64,000 nt of DNA from assembly GCF_007995085.1 (NCBI RefSeq), contig NZ_VOQS01000003.1, forward strand, positions 1,488,001 through 1,552,000. Reading direction: 5' to 3'. Below, piece after piece: positions 21,971-30,789 of this stretch. This stretch comes from Paraburkholderia azotifigens (GTDB lineage Bacteria > Pseudomonadota > Gammaproteobacteria > Burkholderiales > Burkholderiaceae). The notes beneath the pieces are model-generated. The model was not told where the DNA came from and made no database searches. It saw only the letters and a list, made by a program, of their open reading frames with translations. A program made the position numbers and the translations under genes. Each line of letters begins with the position of its first letter. Position 1 is the stretch's first letter.

Positions 21971-22843
21971 ATGAGCTGGCTCGACAAACTGTTGCCGCCG
22001 AAAATCAAGCAAACCGACCCGAAGAGCCGCAAGGGCATTCCGGAAGGGCTGTGGATCAAGTGCCCGTCGTGCGAAGCGGTGCTGTACCGCAACGACGTCG
22101 AGGCCAATCTCCACGTCTGCCCGAAGTGCGACCACCATATGCGGATCGGCGCGCGCGAACGGCTCGACGGCTTGCTCGATCCGGAAGGCCGTTATGAGAT
22201 CGGTCAGGAAATCCTGCCGGTCGACGCGCTGAAGTTCAAGGACAGCCGCAAGTATCCCGATCGCCTGAAAGAGGCGATGGACGAGACCGACGAAACCGAC
22301 GCCATGGTGGTGATGGGCGGCGCGATCCACACGCTGCCGGTCGTCGTGGCGTGCTTCGAGTTCGCGTTCATGGGCGGCTCGATGGGTTCCGTGGTCGGCG
22401 AGCGCTTCGCGCGCGGCGCGCAGAATGCGCTCGAGCAGCAGGTGCCGTTCATCTGCTTCACTGCCTCGGGCGGCGCGCGGATGCAGGAAAGCCTGTTGTC
22501 GCTGATGCAGATGGCCAAAACCACCGCGATGCTGACCAGGCTTGCCGAAGCCAAGCTGCCGTTCATCTCCGTGCTGACCGACCCGACGATGGGCGGCGTG
22601 TCGGCAAGTTTCGCGTTCCTCGGTGACGTCGTGATTGCCGAGCCGAAGGCGCTGATCGGCTTCGCCGGCCCGCGCGTGATCGAGCAGACCGTGCGCGAAA
22701 AGCTGCCGGAAGGCTTCCAGCGCGCCGAATTCCTGTTGCAAAAGGGCGCGATCGACATGATCGTCGACCGCCGCAAGCTGCGCGAAGAACTCGCGCAACT
22801 GATGGCGCTGCTGACGCGCCAGCCGGCGGACGCAGTCGCCTAA
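21971..22843 (+). CDS. accD: acetyl-CoA carboxylase carboxyltransferase subunit beta
   Basis: Transfers carboxyl from biotin to acetyl-CoA with AccA, forming malonyl-CoA. Its 290 residues begin with a zinc ribbon: [20 protein letters not shown] followed by PKC (about 34-56). CoA/carboxyl-binding segments are [19 protein letters not shown] and [24 protein letters not shown] ribosome site precedes the ATG and a terminator follows. Confidence 0.98.
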   Translation: MSWLDKLLPPKIKQTDPKSRKGIPEGLWIKCPSCEAVLYRNDVEANLHVCPKCDHHMRIGARERLDGLLDPEGRYEIGQEILPVDALKFKDSRKYPDRLKEAMDETDETDAMVVMGGAIHTLPVVVACFEFAFMGGSMGSVVGERFARGAQNALEQQVPFICFTASGGARMQESLLSLMQMAKTTAMLTRLAEAKLPFISVLTDPTMGGVSASFAFLGDVVIAEPKALIGFAGPRVIEQTVREKLPEGFQRAEFLLQKGAIDMIVDRRKLREELAQLMALLTRQPADAVA

Positions 22844-22890
22844 ACGTCTTGATGCCGCGCCTCCTGCCGCGCGGTGAGTCGGAAAAAGCC

Positions 22891-22930
22891 AACGCGCCGC
22901 GAGAAGGTTTCAAGCGGCGCGTTGTCATTT
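22891..22930 (+). terminator. Hairpin terminator after accD
   Basis: A perfect 10-bp stem AACGCGCCGC / GCGGCGCGTT around a 13-base loop is followed by a modest T-rich tail (GTCATTT). Folded strength is good and the T-run is weak. Confidence 0.65.
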
Positions 22931-22966
22931 CTAGGATAATTCCGATCCGCACTGCCAGTTTTTCAG

Positions 22967-24277
22967 ATGACCACTTTCCCCACTCTCGACGCGTGGCTCA
23001 CGCACCTGGAATCCGCCCATCCCGTCGGTATCGACATGGGTCTTGCGCGTATCAGTAAGGTGCGCGACGCGTTGCAATTGTCGTTTGCGTGTCCGGTGAT
23101 CACGGTCGGCGGGACGAACGGCAAGGGTTCCACCTGCGCGATTCTCGAATCGATCCTGCTGCGCGCCGGCTACAGCGTCGGCTGCCATACGTCGCCGCAT
23201 CTGCTGTCGTTCAACGAGCGCGCGCGGATCAACGGCGAAATGGCGGCGGACGCGGACCTGTTGCCGCATTTCGAAGCGGTCGAAAAGGCGCGTCGCTCGC
23301 TGCCTGAGCCTGTTTCGCTGACTTATTTCGAGTTCACGACGCTCGCGATCATGCATCTGTTCGCGGAGCGCGGCCTCGACGCGGTGATTTTCGAAGTAGG
23401 GCTGGGCGGGCGTCTCGACGCCGTCAATATTCTCGATACCGATTGCGCGATCATCACCAGCATCGACATCGATCACACCGACTTCCTCGGCGATACGCGC
23501 GACAAAATTGCGTTCGAGAAAGCGGGTATTTTCCGAGCGGGCAAACCGGCCATCTGCGCCGACCCGGTTCCGCCGCAAACGCTGATCGATCACGCAGAGA
23601 AGATCGGCGCTGACTTGTGGCTGTTCGGACGCGATTTCCACTACGAAGCGCAGCCGGGCAACGAGCGACAGCAGTGGAGCTACATCGGACCGTCGATGCG
23701 CCGCTCCGCGCTCGCATATCCGGCGCTGCGCGGCGCGAATCAGCTGATCAACACGACGGCGGCGCTGGCGGGACTCGAAGCATTGCGCGACCGGCTGCCC
23801 GTGTCGGCGCAGGATATTCGCCTCGGGCTCGCGAACGTCGAACTGCCGGGGCGCTTCCAGGTGCTGCCTGGCAAGCCGTCGATCGTCCTGGATGTTGGCC
23901 ACAATCCGCATGCGGCCGCCGTGCTGGGACAAAATCTCGGCAATATGGGCTATTTTCCGTACACATATGCGGTATTTGGCTCGATGCGAGACAAGGACAT
24001 CGCGGGCGTGCTGAGCCATCTGAAGGGCGAGATCGATCACTGGAACGTGACCGATCTGCCGACGCCGCGGGCGGCGAGCGCTGAAGAACTGCACACCGCG
24101 TTGCGCGATGCGGGCGTCGCCGATGGCCCGGACAACAGCGTCCAGCGTTTCGCAACGCCTGCAGAAGCTTTCCAGGATGCGCTAAAACGAGCCTCCGAAA
24201 ATGATAGAATCGTGGTTTTCGGCAGTTTCTATACGGTTGCAGGCGTGATGGCCTACCGTAAATCGCAGCAGCACTGA
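22967..24277 (+). CDS. folC: folylpolyglutamate synthase / dihydrofolate synthase
   Basis: Adds glutamate to dihydropteroate and to folates. Its 436 residues match bifunctional FolC. The ATP P-loop is TVGGTNGKGSTCAILE (about 42-57), followed by GCHTSPHLLSFNERARING, FEVGLGGRLDAVN, and IDHTDFLG for metal binding. The C-terminal ligase domain contains VLDVGHNPHAAAVL. It is 27 bp before the SPOR gene. Confidence 0.97.
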   Translation: MTTFPTLDAWLTHLESAHPVGIDMGLARISKVRDALQLSFACPVITVGGTNGKGSTCAILESILLRAGYSVGCHTSPHLLSFNERARINGEMAADADLLPHFEAVEKARRSLPEPVSLTYFEFTTLAIMHLFAERGLDAVIFEVGLGGRLDAVNILDTDCAIITSIDIDHTDFLGDTRDKIAFEKAGIFRAGKPAICADPVPPQTLIDHAEKIGADLWLFGRDFHYEAQPGNERQQWSYIGPSMRRSALAYPALRGANQLINTTAALAGLEALRDRLPVSAQDIRLGLANVELPGRFQVLPGKPSIVLDVGHNPHAAAVLGQNLGNMGYFPYTYAVFGSMRDKDIAGVLSHLKGEIDHWNVTDLPTPRAASAEELHTALRDAGVADGPDNSVQRFATPAEAFQDALKRASENDRIVVFGSFYTVAGVMAYRKSQQH

Positions 24278-24304
24278 ACGCGCGGGCCTCGAACCAAGCC
24301 ATTC

Positions 24305-25243
24305 ATGGGTATTTTCTCGTTCGGCAAGAAAGACGACGCACCTACGCGGCGCGGCGCAAATTCCAGTTCCAGTCGCGGTAGTCGTGCCGAGCGCGCTGAG
24401 CGCGCGGAACGGGTTGAACGGCGCAGCCGTCGCACGGAGCGTTCCGGCGACGCCGACGCGATGCTGCTCGACCCCACGCTCCCTGAAAAGCAGCGCGCGC
24501 GACGTCGCCTCGTCGGCGCGATTGCGCTGGTTATCGCAGCCGTCGTGATTCTGCCGATGGTGCTGGATTCGCATCCGAAGCCCGTCACCGACGACATTTC
24601 CATCGACATTCCGAATCGCCCCTTGCCGAAATCGCACGTGTCCGAAGACGCCGACACGCAAGCGGGCGTTGCACCGGACAATCCGGCCGCGCCTGAGGCT
24701 GCGCTGGCGGCTTCGGGGCTCGCTCCGGCGGCATCAAGTACGGCAGCGTCGGGCGCCGTCGCGTCGCAACGCGGCAGCGACAGCAAGAACGCCCCGATCG
24801 CGATGACGCCGGCGAAGCCGCAGGCACCCGCCGTCGTCGCGAACAACACGCCCACGCCGGCAGCCAAACCCGCGGCAAAGCCGCAGGCCGAAGCGAAGCC
24901 CGCGGCAAAACCTGAACAGAAACCCGCATCGACGCAAGCGACTCAGACGGCGCAAGCAGCGGCCTCGGGCGCCGAGACGGGCACACCCGCGGCGCCTCCG
25001 GGCAGCCGCTTCGCGGTCCAGTTGGGCGCGTTCCAGGACGACGCGAGCGCGCACACGTGGGCGAACAAGTTGAAAGCGGCGGGCGTGCCCGCATATACGG
25101 AGCGTCGCAAGCAGGCCGACGGCTCCACCCGCACCCTGTTGCGCGCCGGTCCGTTCGCGGATCGTGCGGCGGCGTCGGCGGCCATCGCGAAGGTGCGCGA
25201 GGCTGGTCTGTCGTCGGGTGCGAACAACGGCACTGCGCAGTAA
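24305..25243 (+). CDS. SPOR-domain membrane protein (DedD-like)
   Basis: 312-residue bitopic inner-membrane protein. A basic, Arg/Ser-rich cytoplasmic head (1-60) is followed by one transmembrane helix (about 62-82, LVGAIALVIAAVVILPMVL). A periplasmic Ala/Pro/Lys linker follows, then a C-terminal SPOR domain (about 235-308, SRFAVQLGAFQDDASAHTWA to TLLRAGPFADRAAA). SPOR domains bind denuded septal glycan, so a role in cell division is expected. The folC-SPOR-cvpA-purF order is also seen in other beta- and gammaproteobacteria with dedD. Confidence 0.9.
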   Translation: MGIFSFGKKDDAPTRRGANSSSSRGSRAERAERAERVERRSRRTERSGDADAMLLDPTLPEKQRARRRLVGAIALVIAAVVILPMVLDSHPKPVTDDISIDIPNRPLPKSHVSEDADTQAGVAPDNPAAPEAALAASGLAPAASSTAASGAVASQRGSDSKNAPIAMTPAKPQAPAVVANNTPTPAAKPAAKPQAEAKPAAKPEQKPASTQATQTAQAAASGAETGTPAAPPGSRFAVQLGAFQDDASAHTWANKLKAAGVPAYTERRKQADGSTRTLLRAGPFADRAAASAAIAKVREAGLSSGANNGTAQ

Positions 25244-25250
25244 TCCGGCG

Positions 25251-25745
25251 ATGTTCACCGCGTTCGACTACGCTGTAATGGCGGTGATCGGGCTGTCGGC
25301 ACTGCGCGGCGGCTGGCGCGGCTTTTTGTCCGAGGTGTTCGGGCTGATCGGCTGGGTCGTAGCGTTTCTGGTGGCGGCGCGCTTCGTGGGGCTACTGGTG
25401 CCCTTCGTCCCGGCGAGCTTGCCGGGCGGCGCGCTGACGCAGTGGCTGATCGCGTTTGCGGCCATCGTCATCGGCGTGATCCTGGTGGCGAGCGTGGCGA
25501 ACGCGCTGCTGAGCCGGTTGGTGCAGGTGTCGGGGCTGGGCGGAGTTGACCGCTCGCTTGGACTGATGTTCGGCCTCGTACGCGGGGTCATACTGGTGCT
25601 GATTCTGGTCGCCCTCGCTGGCTTGACCGAACTGCCCAAACAGGAATTCTGGCGCAACGCGCTGCTGCGGCCATACGCCGAGCAGGGCGTGCGAGAGTTA
25701 AAGCCTCTGCTTCCCGAAACGCTCGCCGCCTACGTCCACGTGTAA
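25251..25745 (+). CDS. cvpA: CvpA family membrane protein
   Basis: 164-residue inner-membrane protein with four predicted helices. The start at ATG 25251 is chosen because earlier in-frame codons lie inside the SPOR gene. Family features are the N-terminal FDYAVMAVIGLSALRGGWRG, then SEVFGLIGWVVAFLVA and GGVDRSLGLMFGLVRGVILV. CvpA is required for colicin V production and envelope integrity in other bacteria. It sits directly before purF, as in E. coli. Confidence 0.93.
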   Translation: MFTAFDYAVMAVIGLSALRGGWRGFLSEVFGLIGWVVAFLVAARFVGLLVPFVPASLPGGALTQWLIAFAAIVIGVILVASVANALLSRLVQVSGLGGVDRSLGLMFGLVRGVILVLILVALAGLTELPKQEFWRNALLRPYAEQGVRELKPLLPETLAAYVHV

Positions 25746-25878
25746 CGATCGTTGCACGCAAAGGGCGAAGGCGGATGACAAGGCGGGCCGATGGTGAAGC
25801 ATGCAGGACCACGGCGCGCGCGGCTGTCTCCCAGGCAGGCCGCACTGATCGAATTTCGTACCCTTTGAAGGACATGCC

Positions 25879-27429
25879 ATGTGCGGCATCGTAGGCGTAG
25901 TTTCCCAGTCTCCCGTCAACCAGTTGCTCTATGACAGCCTGCTGCTGCTGCAGCACCGCGGTCAGGACGCAGCCGGCATCGCCACGGCGGACGGCAACAC
26001 TTTCCACATGCACAAGGCGAACGGCATGGTGCGCGACGTGTTCCGCACGCGCAACATGCGCAGCCTGCCCGGCACGAGCGGCATCGGCCAGGTGCGTTAT
26101 CCGACGGCCGGTTCCGCGTCGAGCGAAGAAGAAGCCCAGCCGTTCTACGTGAACGCGCCGTTCGGCATCATCCTCGCGCACAACGGCAACCTGACCAACT
26201 GGCAGCAGTTGAAAGACGAGATGTTCCGCGTCGATCGCCGCCACATCAACACGAATTCCGACACCGAAGTGATGCTCAACGTGCTCGCGCACGAAGTGCA
26301 GACGGCGAGCTCGGGCCTGCAACTTGATCCCGCCGCGATGTTCAAGGCGGTGTCGGGCGTGCATCGCCGCGTGCGTGGTTCGTACGCGATCGTGTCGCTG
26401 ATTTCCGGCTATGGTCTGCTCGGTTTCCGTGACCCGTTCGGCATTCGTCCGCTGTGTATCGGCAAGCTGGAAACGGCGTCGGGCACGGAATGGATGCTCG
26501 CATCGGAATCGGTGGCGATCGAAGGCATCGGCTTCGAATTCGTGCGCGACGTCGCGCCGGGCGAGGCGATCTTCATCGACTTCGACGGTAACTTCCACGC
26601 GCAGCAGTGCGCGCCGAACGCAAGCCTGAACCCGTGCATTTTCGAACTCGTGTATCTCGCGCGTCCGGATTCGGTGCTCGACGGCGTGCCCGTCTACAAC
26701 GCGCGTCTGCGCATGGGCGACTATCTGGCCGAAAAGATCCTGCGGGAACTGCCGGAGGACGTAAAAATCGACGTCGTGATGCCGATTCCGGACTCGTCGC
26801 GCCCCGCGGCGATGCAGGTCGCAGCGAAGCTCGGTGTCGAGTACCGCGAAGGCTTCTTCAAGAACCGCTACGTGGGCCGCACTTTTATCATGCCGGGCCA
26901 GGCGGTGCGTAAAAAGTCCGTGCGCCAGAAGCTGAACGCAATGGGCATCGAGTTCAAGGGCAAGAACGTGCTGATCGTCGACGATTCGATCGTGCGCGGC
27001 ACCACCTCGCATGAAATCGTGCAGATGGCGCGCGATGCGGGCGCGAACAAGGTGATCTTCGCGTCGGCGGCGCCGCCCGTGAAGTTCCCGAACGTGTACG
27101 GCATCGACATGCCAACGCGCAGCGAACTCGTCGCACATGACCGCTCGGACGAAGAAGTGGCGCGTCTGATCGGGGCCGACTTCCTCGTCTATCAGGACGT
27201 CGATGCGCTGAAGAACGCGGTGCGCGACATCAACCCGGCGCTGAAGGACTTCGAGGCGTCGTGCTTCGACGGCAACTACATCACGGGCGACGTGACGACG
27301 GAATATCTCGATCGCATCGAATCCGCGCGTCTCGCGCCGTCCGCGCAATCGGACCGTGATGCGGCGAGCGAAGCGATCGACGGCGGCGCTGCACGTTCGC
27401 AACTGCACCTGCAATTGTCGGTCGAGTAA
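25879..27429 (+). CDS. purF: amidophosphoribosyltransferase
   Basis: First committed step of purine synthesis: PRPP plus glutamine to phosphoribosylamine. Its 516 residues begin MCGIVGVVSQ, so Cys2 becomes the N-terminal nucleophile of the Ntn glutaminase domain (about 2-240). The phosphoribosyltransferase half contains the PRPP loop VLIVDDSIVRGTTSHEI (about 370-386). The 133-bp gap after cvpA holds no recognisable purine-type operator. A terminator follows. Confidence 0.98.
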   Translation: MCGIVGVVSQSPVNQLLYDSLLLLQHRGQDAAGIATADGNTFHMHKANGMVRDVFRTRNMRSLPGTSGIGQVRYPTAGSASSEEEAQPFYVNAPFGIILAHNGNLTNWQQLKDEMFRVDRRHINTNSDTEVMLNVLAHEVQTASSGLQLDPAAMFKAVSGVHRRVRGSYAIVSLISGYGLLGFRDPFGIRPLCIGKLETASGTEWMLASESVAIEGIGFEFVRDVAPGEAIFIDFDGNFHAQQCAPNASLNPCIFELVYLARPDSVLDGVPVYNARLRMGDYLAEKILRELPEDVKIDVVMPIPDSSRPAAMQVAAKLGVEYREGFFKNRYVGRTFIMPGQAVRKKSVRQKLNAMGIEFKGKNVLIVDDSIVRGTTSHEIVQMARDAGANKVIFASAAPPVKFPNVYGIDMPTRSELVAHDRSDEEVARLIGADFLVYQDVDALKNAVRDINPALKDFEASCFDGNYITGDVTTEYLDRIESARLAPSAQSDRDAASEAIDGGAARSQLHLQLSVE

Positions 27430-27469
27430 CAGGTCGTCGGCGCGCGAGCCTCGGCTCGCCCCGCACACG

Positions 27470-27504
27470 AAGCCCGCTTATGCTTATGCAAAGCGGGCTT
27501 TTTT
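27470..27504 (+). terminator. Rho-independent terminator after purF
   Basis: AAGCCCGCTT / AAGCGGGCTT, a perfect 10-bp stem with an 11-base loop, runs straight into TTTT. It lies between purF and metZ. Confidence 0.92.
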
Positions 27505-27544
27505 GTTGCTCACGCATGCGATCTGAAAACGGAACCGAACGACT

Positions 27545-28729
27545 ATGGACGACTCACTCAACTTCGACACGCTCGCGGTTCGCTCGGGAACATTGCGCAG
27601 CGATTTCGGCGAACATTCCGAGGCGCTCTTTCTGACGTCGAGCTTCGTCTTTGCGAGTGCCGCGGAAGCCGCCGAGCGCTTCGCGAAATCCGAAGACTAT
27701 TACACGTACTCGCGCTTCACGAATCCGACCGTGACGATGTTCCAGGAGCGCCTTGCGGCGCTTGAGGGCGGCGAGGCGTGCATGGCGACGGCCTCGGGAA
27801 TGAGCGCGATCATGTCGGTGGTGATGTCGGCGTTGCAGGCGGGCGATCACCTCGTCAGTTCGCAGAGTCTGTTCGGTTCGACGCTCGGCATGTTCTCGCA
27901 GATCTTCAGCAGATTCGGCATCACGACGACCTTCGTCGATCCGACCGATCTCGACGCCTGGAAAAATGCCGTACGTCCCGAGACGAAGATGTTCTTCCTG
28001 GAAACGCCGTCGAACCCTCTGACGGAGATTGCGGACATCGAAGCGATCAGCAAGATCGCCAGGTCGGCGAATGCGCTTTTCGTCGTCGACAACTGTTTCT
28101 GCAGTCCGGCGCTGCAGCAGCCGCTTAAGCTTGGTGCGGACGTCGTGATGCATTCGGCGACCAAGTTCCTCGACGGCCAGGGGCGCGTGCTTGGCGGCGC
28201 GCTGGTCGGCTCGAAACAGTTCATCATGGAAAAGGTGTTTCCGTTCGTGCGCAGCGCGGGGCCGACGTTGTCCGCGTTCAACGCGTGGATTCTGCTGAAG
28301 GGCATGGAGACATTGTCGCTGCGTGTCGAGCGTCAGTCGGCGAATGCGCTCGAGATCGCGCGTTGGCTCGATCAGCATCCTTCCGTTGGGCGAGTGTTCT
28401 ATCCCGGCCTGGAGTCGCATCCGCAGTATGAGATCGCGAAGCGTCAGCAGAAGGCGGGTGGTGCGATCGTGTCGTTCGAACTGAAGGGCGATACGCCTGA
28501 GGAGATGCGAGCCAATGCGTGGCGTGTGATCGACGGCACGAAGATCTGCTCGATAACAGGAAATCTCGGCGATACGCGGACGACGATTACGCATCCTGCT
28601 ACGACCACTCACGGTCGTGTCACGGCGGAAGCCCGCGCGGCGGCGGGGATTACGGAAGGGTTGATCCGGTTGGCTGTCGGGCTTGAGAGTGCAAGGGATA
28701 TTCGCGAGGATCTCGCTAGAGGTTTGTAG
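27545..28729 (+). CDS. metZ: O-succinylhomoserine sulfhydrylase
   Basis: PLP enzyme of direct sulfhydrylation in methionine synthesis. Its 394 residues belong to the Cys/Met metabolism family. The PLP Lys is in VMHSATKFLDGQGRVLGGAL, with FFLETPSNPLTEIADIEA and NPTVTMFQERLAALEGGEA as family blocks. MetZ is preferred to MetB/MetC/MetY from neighbourhood (purF-metZ) and the SATKFLDGQGR form. In the last 120 bp the plus strand becomes G+T-rich (about 65%), which continues to the repeat element downstream. Confidence 0.93.
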   Translation: MDDSLNFDTLAVRSGTLRSDFGEHSEALFLTSSFVFASAAEAAERFAKSEDYYTYSRFTNPTVTMFQERLAALEGGEACMATASGMSAIMSVVMSALQAGDHLVSSQSLFGSTLGMFSQIFSRFGITTTFVDPTDLDAWKNAVRPETKMFFLETPSNPLTEIADIEAISKIARSANALFVVDNCFCSPALQQPLKLGADVVMHSATKFLDGQGRVLGGALVGSKQFIMEKVFPFVRSAGPTLSAFNAWILLKGMETLSLRVERQSANALEIARWLDQHPSVGRVFYPGLESHPQYEIAKRQQKAGGAIVSFELKGDTPEEMRANAWRVIDGTKICSITGNLGDTRTTITHPATTTHGRVTAEARAAAGITEGLIRLAVGLESARDIREDLARGL

Positions 28730-28789
28730 TTTTTGTTGTCTGCGACGCAGTCGCCATTCATTGCTTTTTTGGTCTTTTGATCTTTGCTG

Positions 28790-29446
28790 CGCTGGCGTCC
28801 GCGATTTCGTATCGGTGCTTCGTGCGTTGCCCCTGTGCGGGGCGGCACCTACTTTTCTTTGCAGCGGCAAAGAAAAGTAGGCAAAAGAAAGCCGCTCACA
28901 CCGCCAATCCTTGTGTTTGCCTGCGGGCCCCCAACGGGTCCCGCACTCCACACGGCAACACGCTATTTGTTGTGCTCGTTGCCAGCGCGCTAAACAGGCG
29001 CATCACCCTCTCCAATCACTCGCAGCACAGCCCGCGGCAGCGAACGGTCTGTGCAGCCCAGGTGGCAAACTGTGTGTAGCTTGTCGCGCCTTACGCGTTG
29101 GCGCTCCTACGACACCGATCCCGCTTTTCAGTCCGGAGTGGTGCATTTCCGTCGCGATAGCCTACACACCGTTTGCCACCTGGGCGGCCGTGGACTTCCT
29201 GGTAACGCAGTACGTGACGCGGGAGTGTGAAGTGGGGATGCGAATCCAGGAGCGCTGGCAACGGGCATTGAGTAGCTCGATGCCGCGTGGAGTGCGGGAC
29301 CCGTTGGGGACCCGCAGGCAACAACAAGAACTGGCGGGGTTAGCCCGCTTTCTTTGCTTACTTTCTTTGCGGCGGCAAAGAAAGTAAGTGCCGCCCCGCA
29401 CAGGGGCAACGTGTGAAGCACCGATACGAAACCGCGGATGCCAGCG
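28790..29446. repeat. Nested palindromic repeat element, copy A
   Basis: About 657 bp between the convergent metZ and AraC genes. Outer ends: CGCTGGCGTCCGCG and CGCGGATGCCAGCG. Next inward are the GC box TTGCCCCTGTGCGGGGCGGC and its inverse. Then come purine/pyrimidine hairpins: CTACTTTTCTTTGC stem (28849-28880) on the left and CTTACTTTCTTTGC stem (29357-29388) on the right. Near the centre is a 24-25 bp inverted repeat (29056-29079 with 29161-29185; GCCCAGGTGGCAAAC is its outer part) around an 81-base core. No convincing gene is present. A second CGCGGATGCCAGCGCAAAAG unit sits just outside at 29464-29483. The whole 28730-29504 gap is occupied by this element and its skewed flanks. Confidence 0.9.
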
Positions 29447-29504
29447 CAAAAGAACCCGGACGCCGCGGATGCCAGCGCAAAAGACAGGCCTCGCAGACCG
29501 CGCT

Positions 29505-30278
29505 TCAGTGCACTAACAAACCCCGCCACTGCCCAGGCGCCACCCCAAATCGCCGGGTAAACGCATGGGTAAAGGCGCTCTGATCGCCGAACCCCACCTC
29601 AAGCGCAACATCCGTCAACGATCGACGCGAATCCGCAAGCAATGTCAGCGACGTATCAAGCCGAACCCGCTGCAAATAACGATGCGGCGTTTCGCCAAAC
29701 GCCTCGATAAACAACTGATGAAACCGCCGCATGCCAAACCCGCAATGCGCGGCAAGATCGGCAATACGAAGCGGCTCTGACAAACGCGCTCGCAACCAGG
29801 TATCGATACGCGCAAAATCGAGCCCGCCGCCCGGCACAGCATCCGCCGTACCCGAGTCTTCGAGAATCGCCGCACACAACCTCGCAGCCGCATCCCAGTT
29901 GAACCGCCGCCACGAGGCATCACCGTCGATATGCCCAGTGGCCCGGCCCGCGATATGCACAACGAGCTGCGTGAGCGCCCCGTCGATCGAAACCGCACGC
30001 GGCCGGTCGAACAAACGCTGCGGCACCGCGACAGACGACGCCGGCAGATCGAGCACGAGCTGCCGGTTTTCACCGATACCCGCATAGTCGTGCCGCGAAC
30101 CGGCAGGAATGAGCCACGCAGCCGTCCCGTCGATTTCGTGCGCGACGCCGTCCACGGCCATCACCATCGCACCGTCGAGACCCAGCACGATCTGATGAAA
30201 GTCGTGCACGTCCGACGCTTCCACCGCGCCGTAACGGCGCAGGGAAACGCTAGGCGCGTCGATGACGGCATGACTCAT
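29505..30278 (-). CDS. AraC-family transcriptional regulator
   Basis: 257 residues from ATG 30278, preceded by a GAGG site; an upstream TTG (30287) is rejected. The N-terminal cupin-like sensing domain (about 15-110) contains DFHQIVLGLDGAMVMAVDG and WLIPAGSRHDYAGIGENRQ. The C-terminal AraC double helix-turn-helix (about 155-255) shows LRIADLAAHCGFGMRRFHQL and VALEVGFGDQSAFTHAFTRR. Ligand and targets are unknown. It lies 45 bp after, and in line with, the FKBP gene, but no functional link is evident. Its 3' half, nearest repeat copy A, is A+C-rich on the plus strand. Confidence 0.93.
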   Translation of the reverse strand: MSHAVIDAPSVSLRRYGAVEASDVHDFHQIVLGLDGAMVMAVDGVAHEIDGTAAWLIPAGSRHDYAGIGENRQLVLDLPASSVAVPQRLFDRPRAVSIDGALTQLVVHIAGRATGHIDGDASWRRFNWDAAARLCAAILEDSGTADAVPGGGLDFARIDTWLRARLSEPLRIADLAAHCGFGMRRFHQLFIEAFGETPHRYLQRVRLDTSLTLLADSRRSLTDVALEVGFGDQSAFTHAFTRRFGVAPGQWRGLLVH

Positions 30279-30323
30279 GTCACACAACCTCGGTCACACA
30301 ACTTCGGTAAAACGCAGAAACGC

Positions 30324-30665
30324 TCAGACGTCGAGCAATTCGACTTCGAACACGAGCGTCGCGTTCGGCGGAATCACGCCGCCTGCGCCGCGCACGCCGT
30401 AGCCGAGTTGCGGCGGAATGGTCAGCTTGCGCACGCCGCCGACCTTCATGCCCTGCACGCCTTCGTCCCAGCCCTTGATGACCATGCCGCCGCCCAGCAC
30501 GAACGCGAACGGGTCGTTACGGTCCTTGCTCGAATCGAACTTCTGGCCGTCCGTCAGCCAGCCGGTGTAATGCACGCTGACGGTCTGGCCGGCCTTCGCT
30601 TCCGCGCCCGTGCCTTCCTTCAGGTCTTCGTACTTGAGGCCCGATTCAGTGGTGACAGTAGTCAT
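30324..30665 (-). CDS. FKBP-type peptidyl-prolyl cis-trans isomerase
   Basis: Catalyses proline isomerisation during folding. The 113 residues from ATG 30665 ([15 protein letters not shown]) form a single FKBP domain. An ATG ten codons earlier is possible but lacks support. Conserved active-site residues appear in [49 protein letters not shown] and [15 protein letters not shown]. There is no signal peptide, so it is cytoplasmic. Confidence 0.97.
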   Translation of the reverse strand: MTTVTTESGLKYEDLKEGTGAEAKAGQTVSVHYTGWLTDGQKFDSSKDRNDPFAFVLGGGMVIKGWDEGVQGMKVGGVRKLTIPPQLGYGVRGAGGVIPPNATLVFEVELLDV

Positions 30666-30789
30666 GCGATGCTCCTTGTAATCGTTCGAAACCACTATTG
30701 TAGGCGTGTTGTCATACGTTCGCGAAGATTGGCCGAACGGCCATGCCTATAATGTTCAGACCGCAACCAACGATGAACCGTCAACAAGG

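Noticed and set aside
28849..28880. Terminal hairpins of the repeats considered as ordinary transcription terminators.
   Set aside because: Stems are strong but no T-run follows on the relevant strand, and the same hairpins occur paired at both ends of each element, including between same-strand genes.
28849..29388. Repeat family considered as a CRISPR array.
   Set aside because: There is no series of short direct repeats with unique spacers, and no cas gene is present.
28777..29529. Several overlapping frames within repeat copy A (also 42122-43424 and 57720-58598) that resemble each other as proteins.
   Set aside because: They exist in all frames and both directions because the DNA is repeated and palindromic. 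They lack ribosome sites and any domain. They look like products of the repeat rather than genes.
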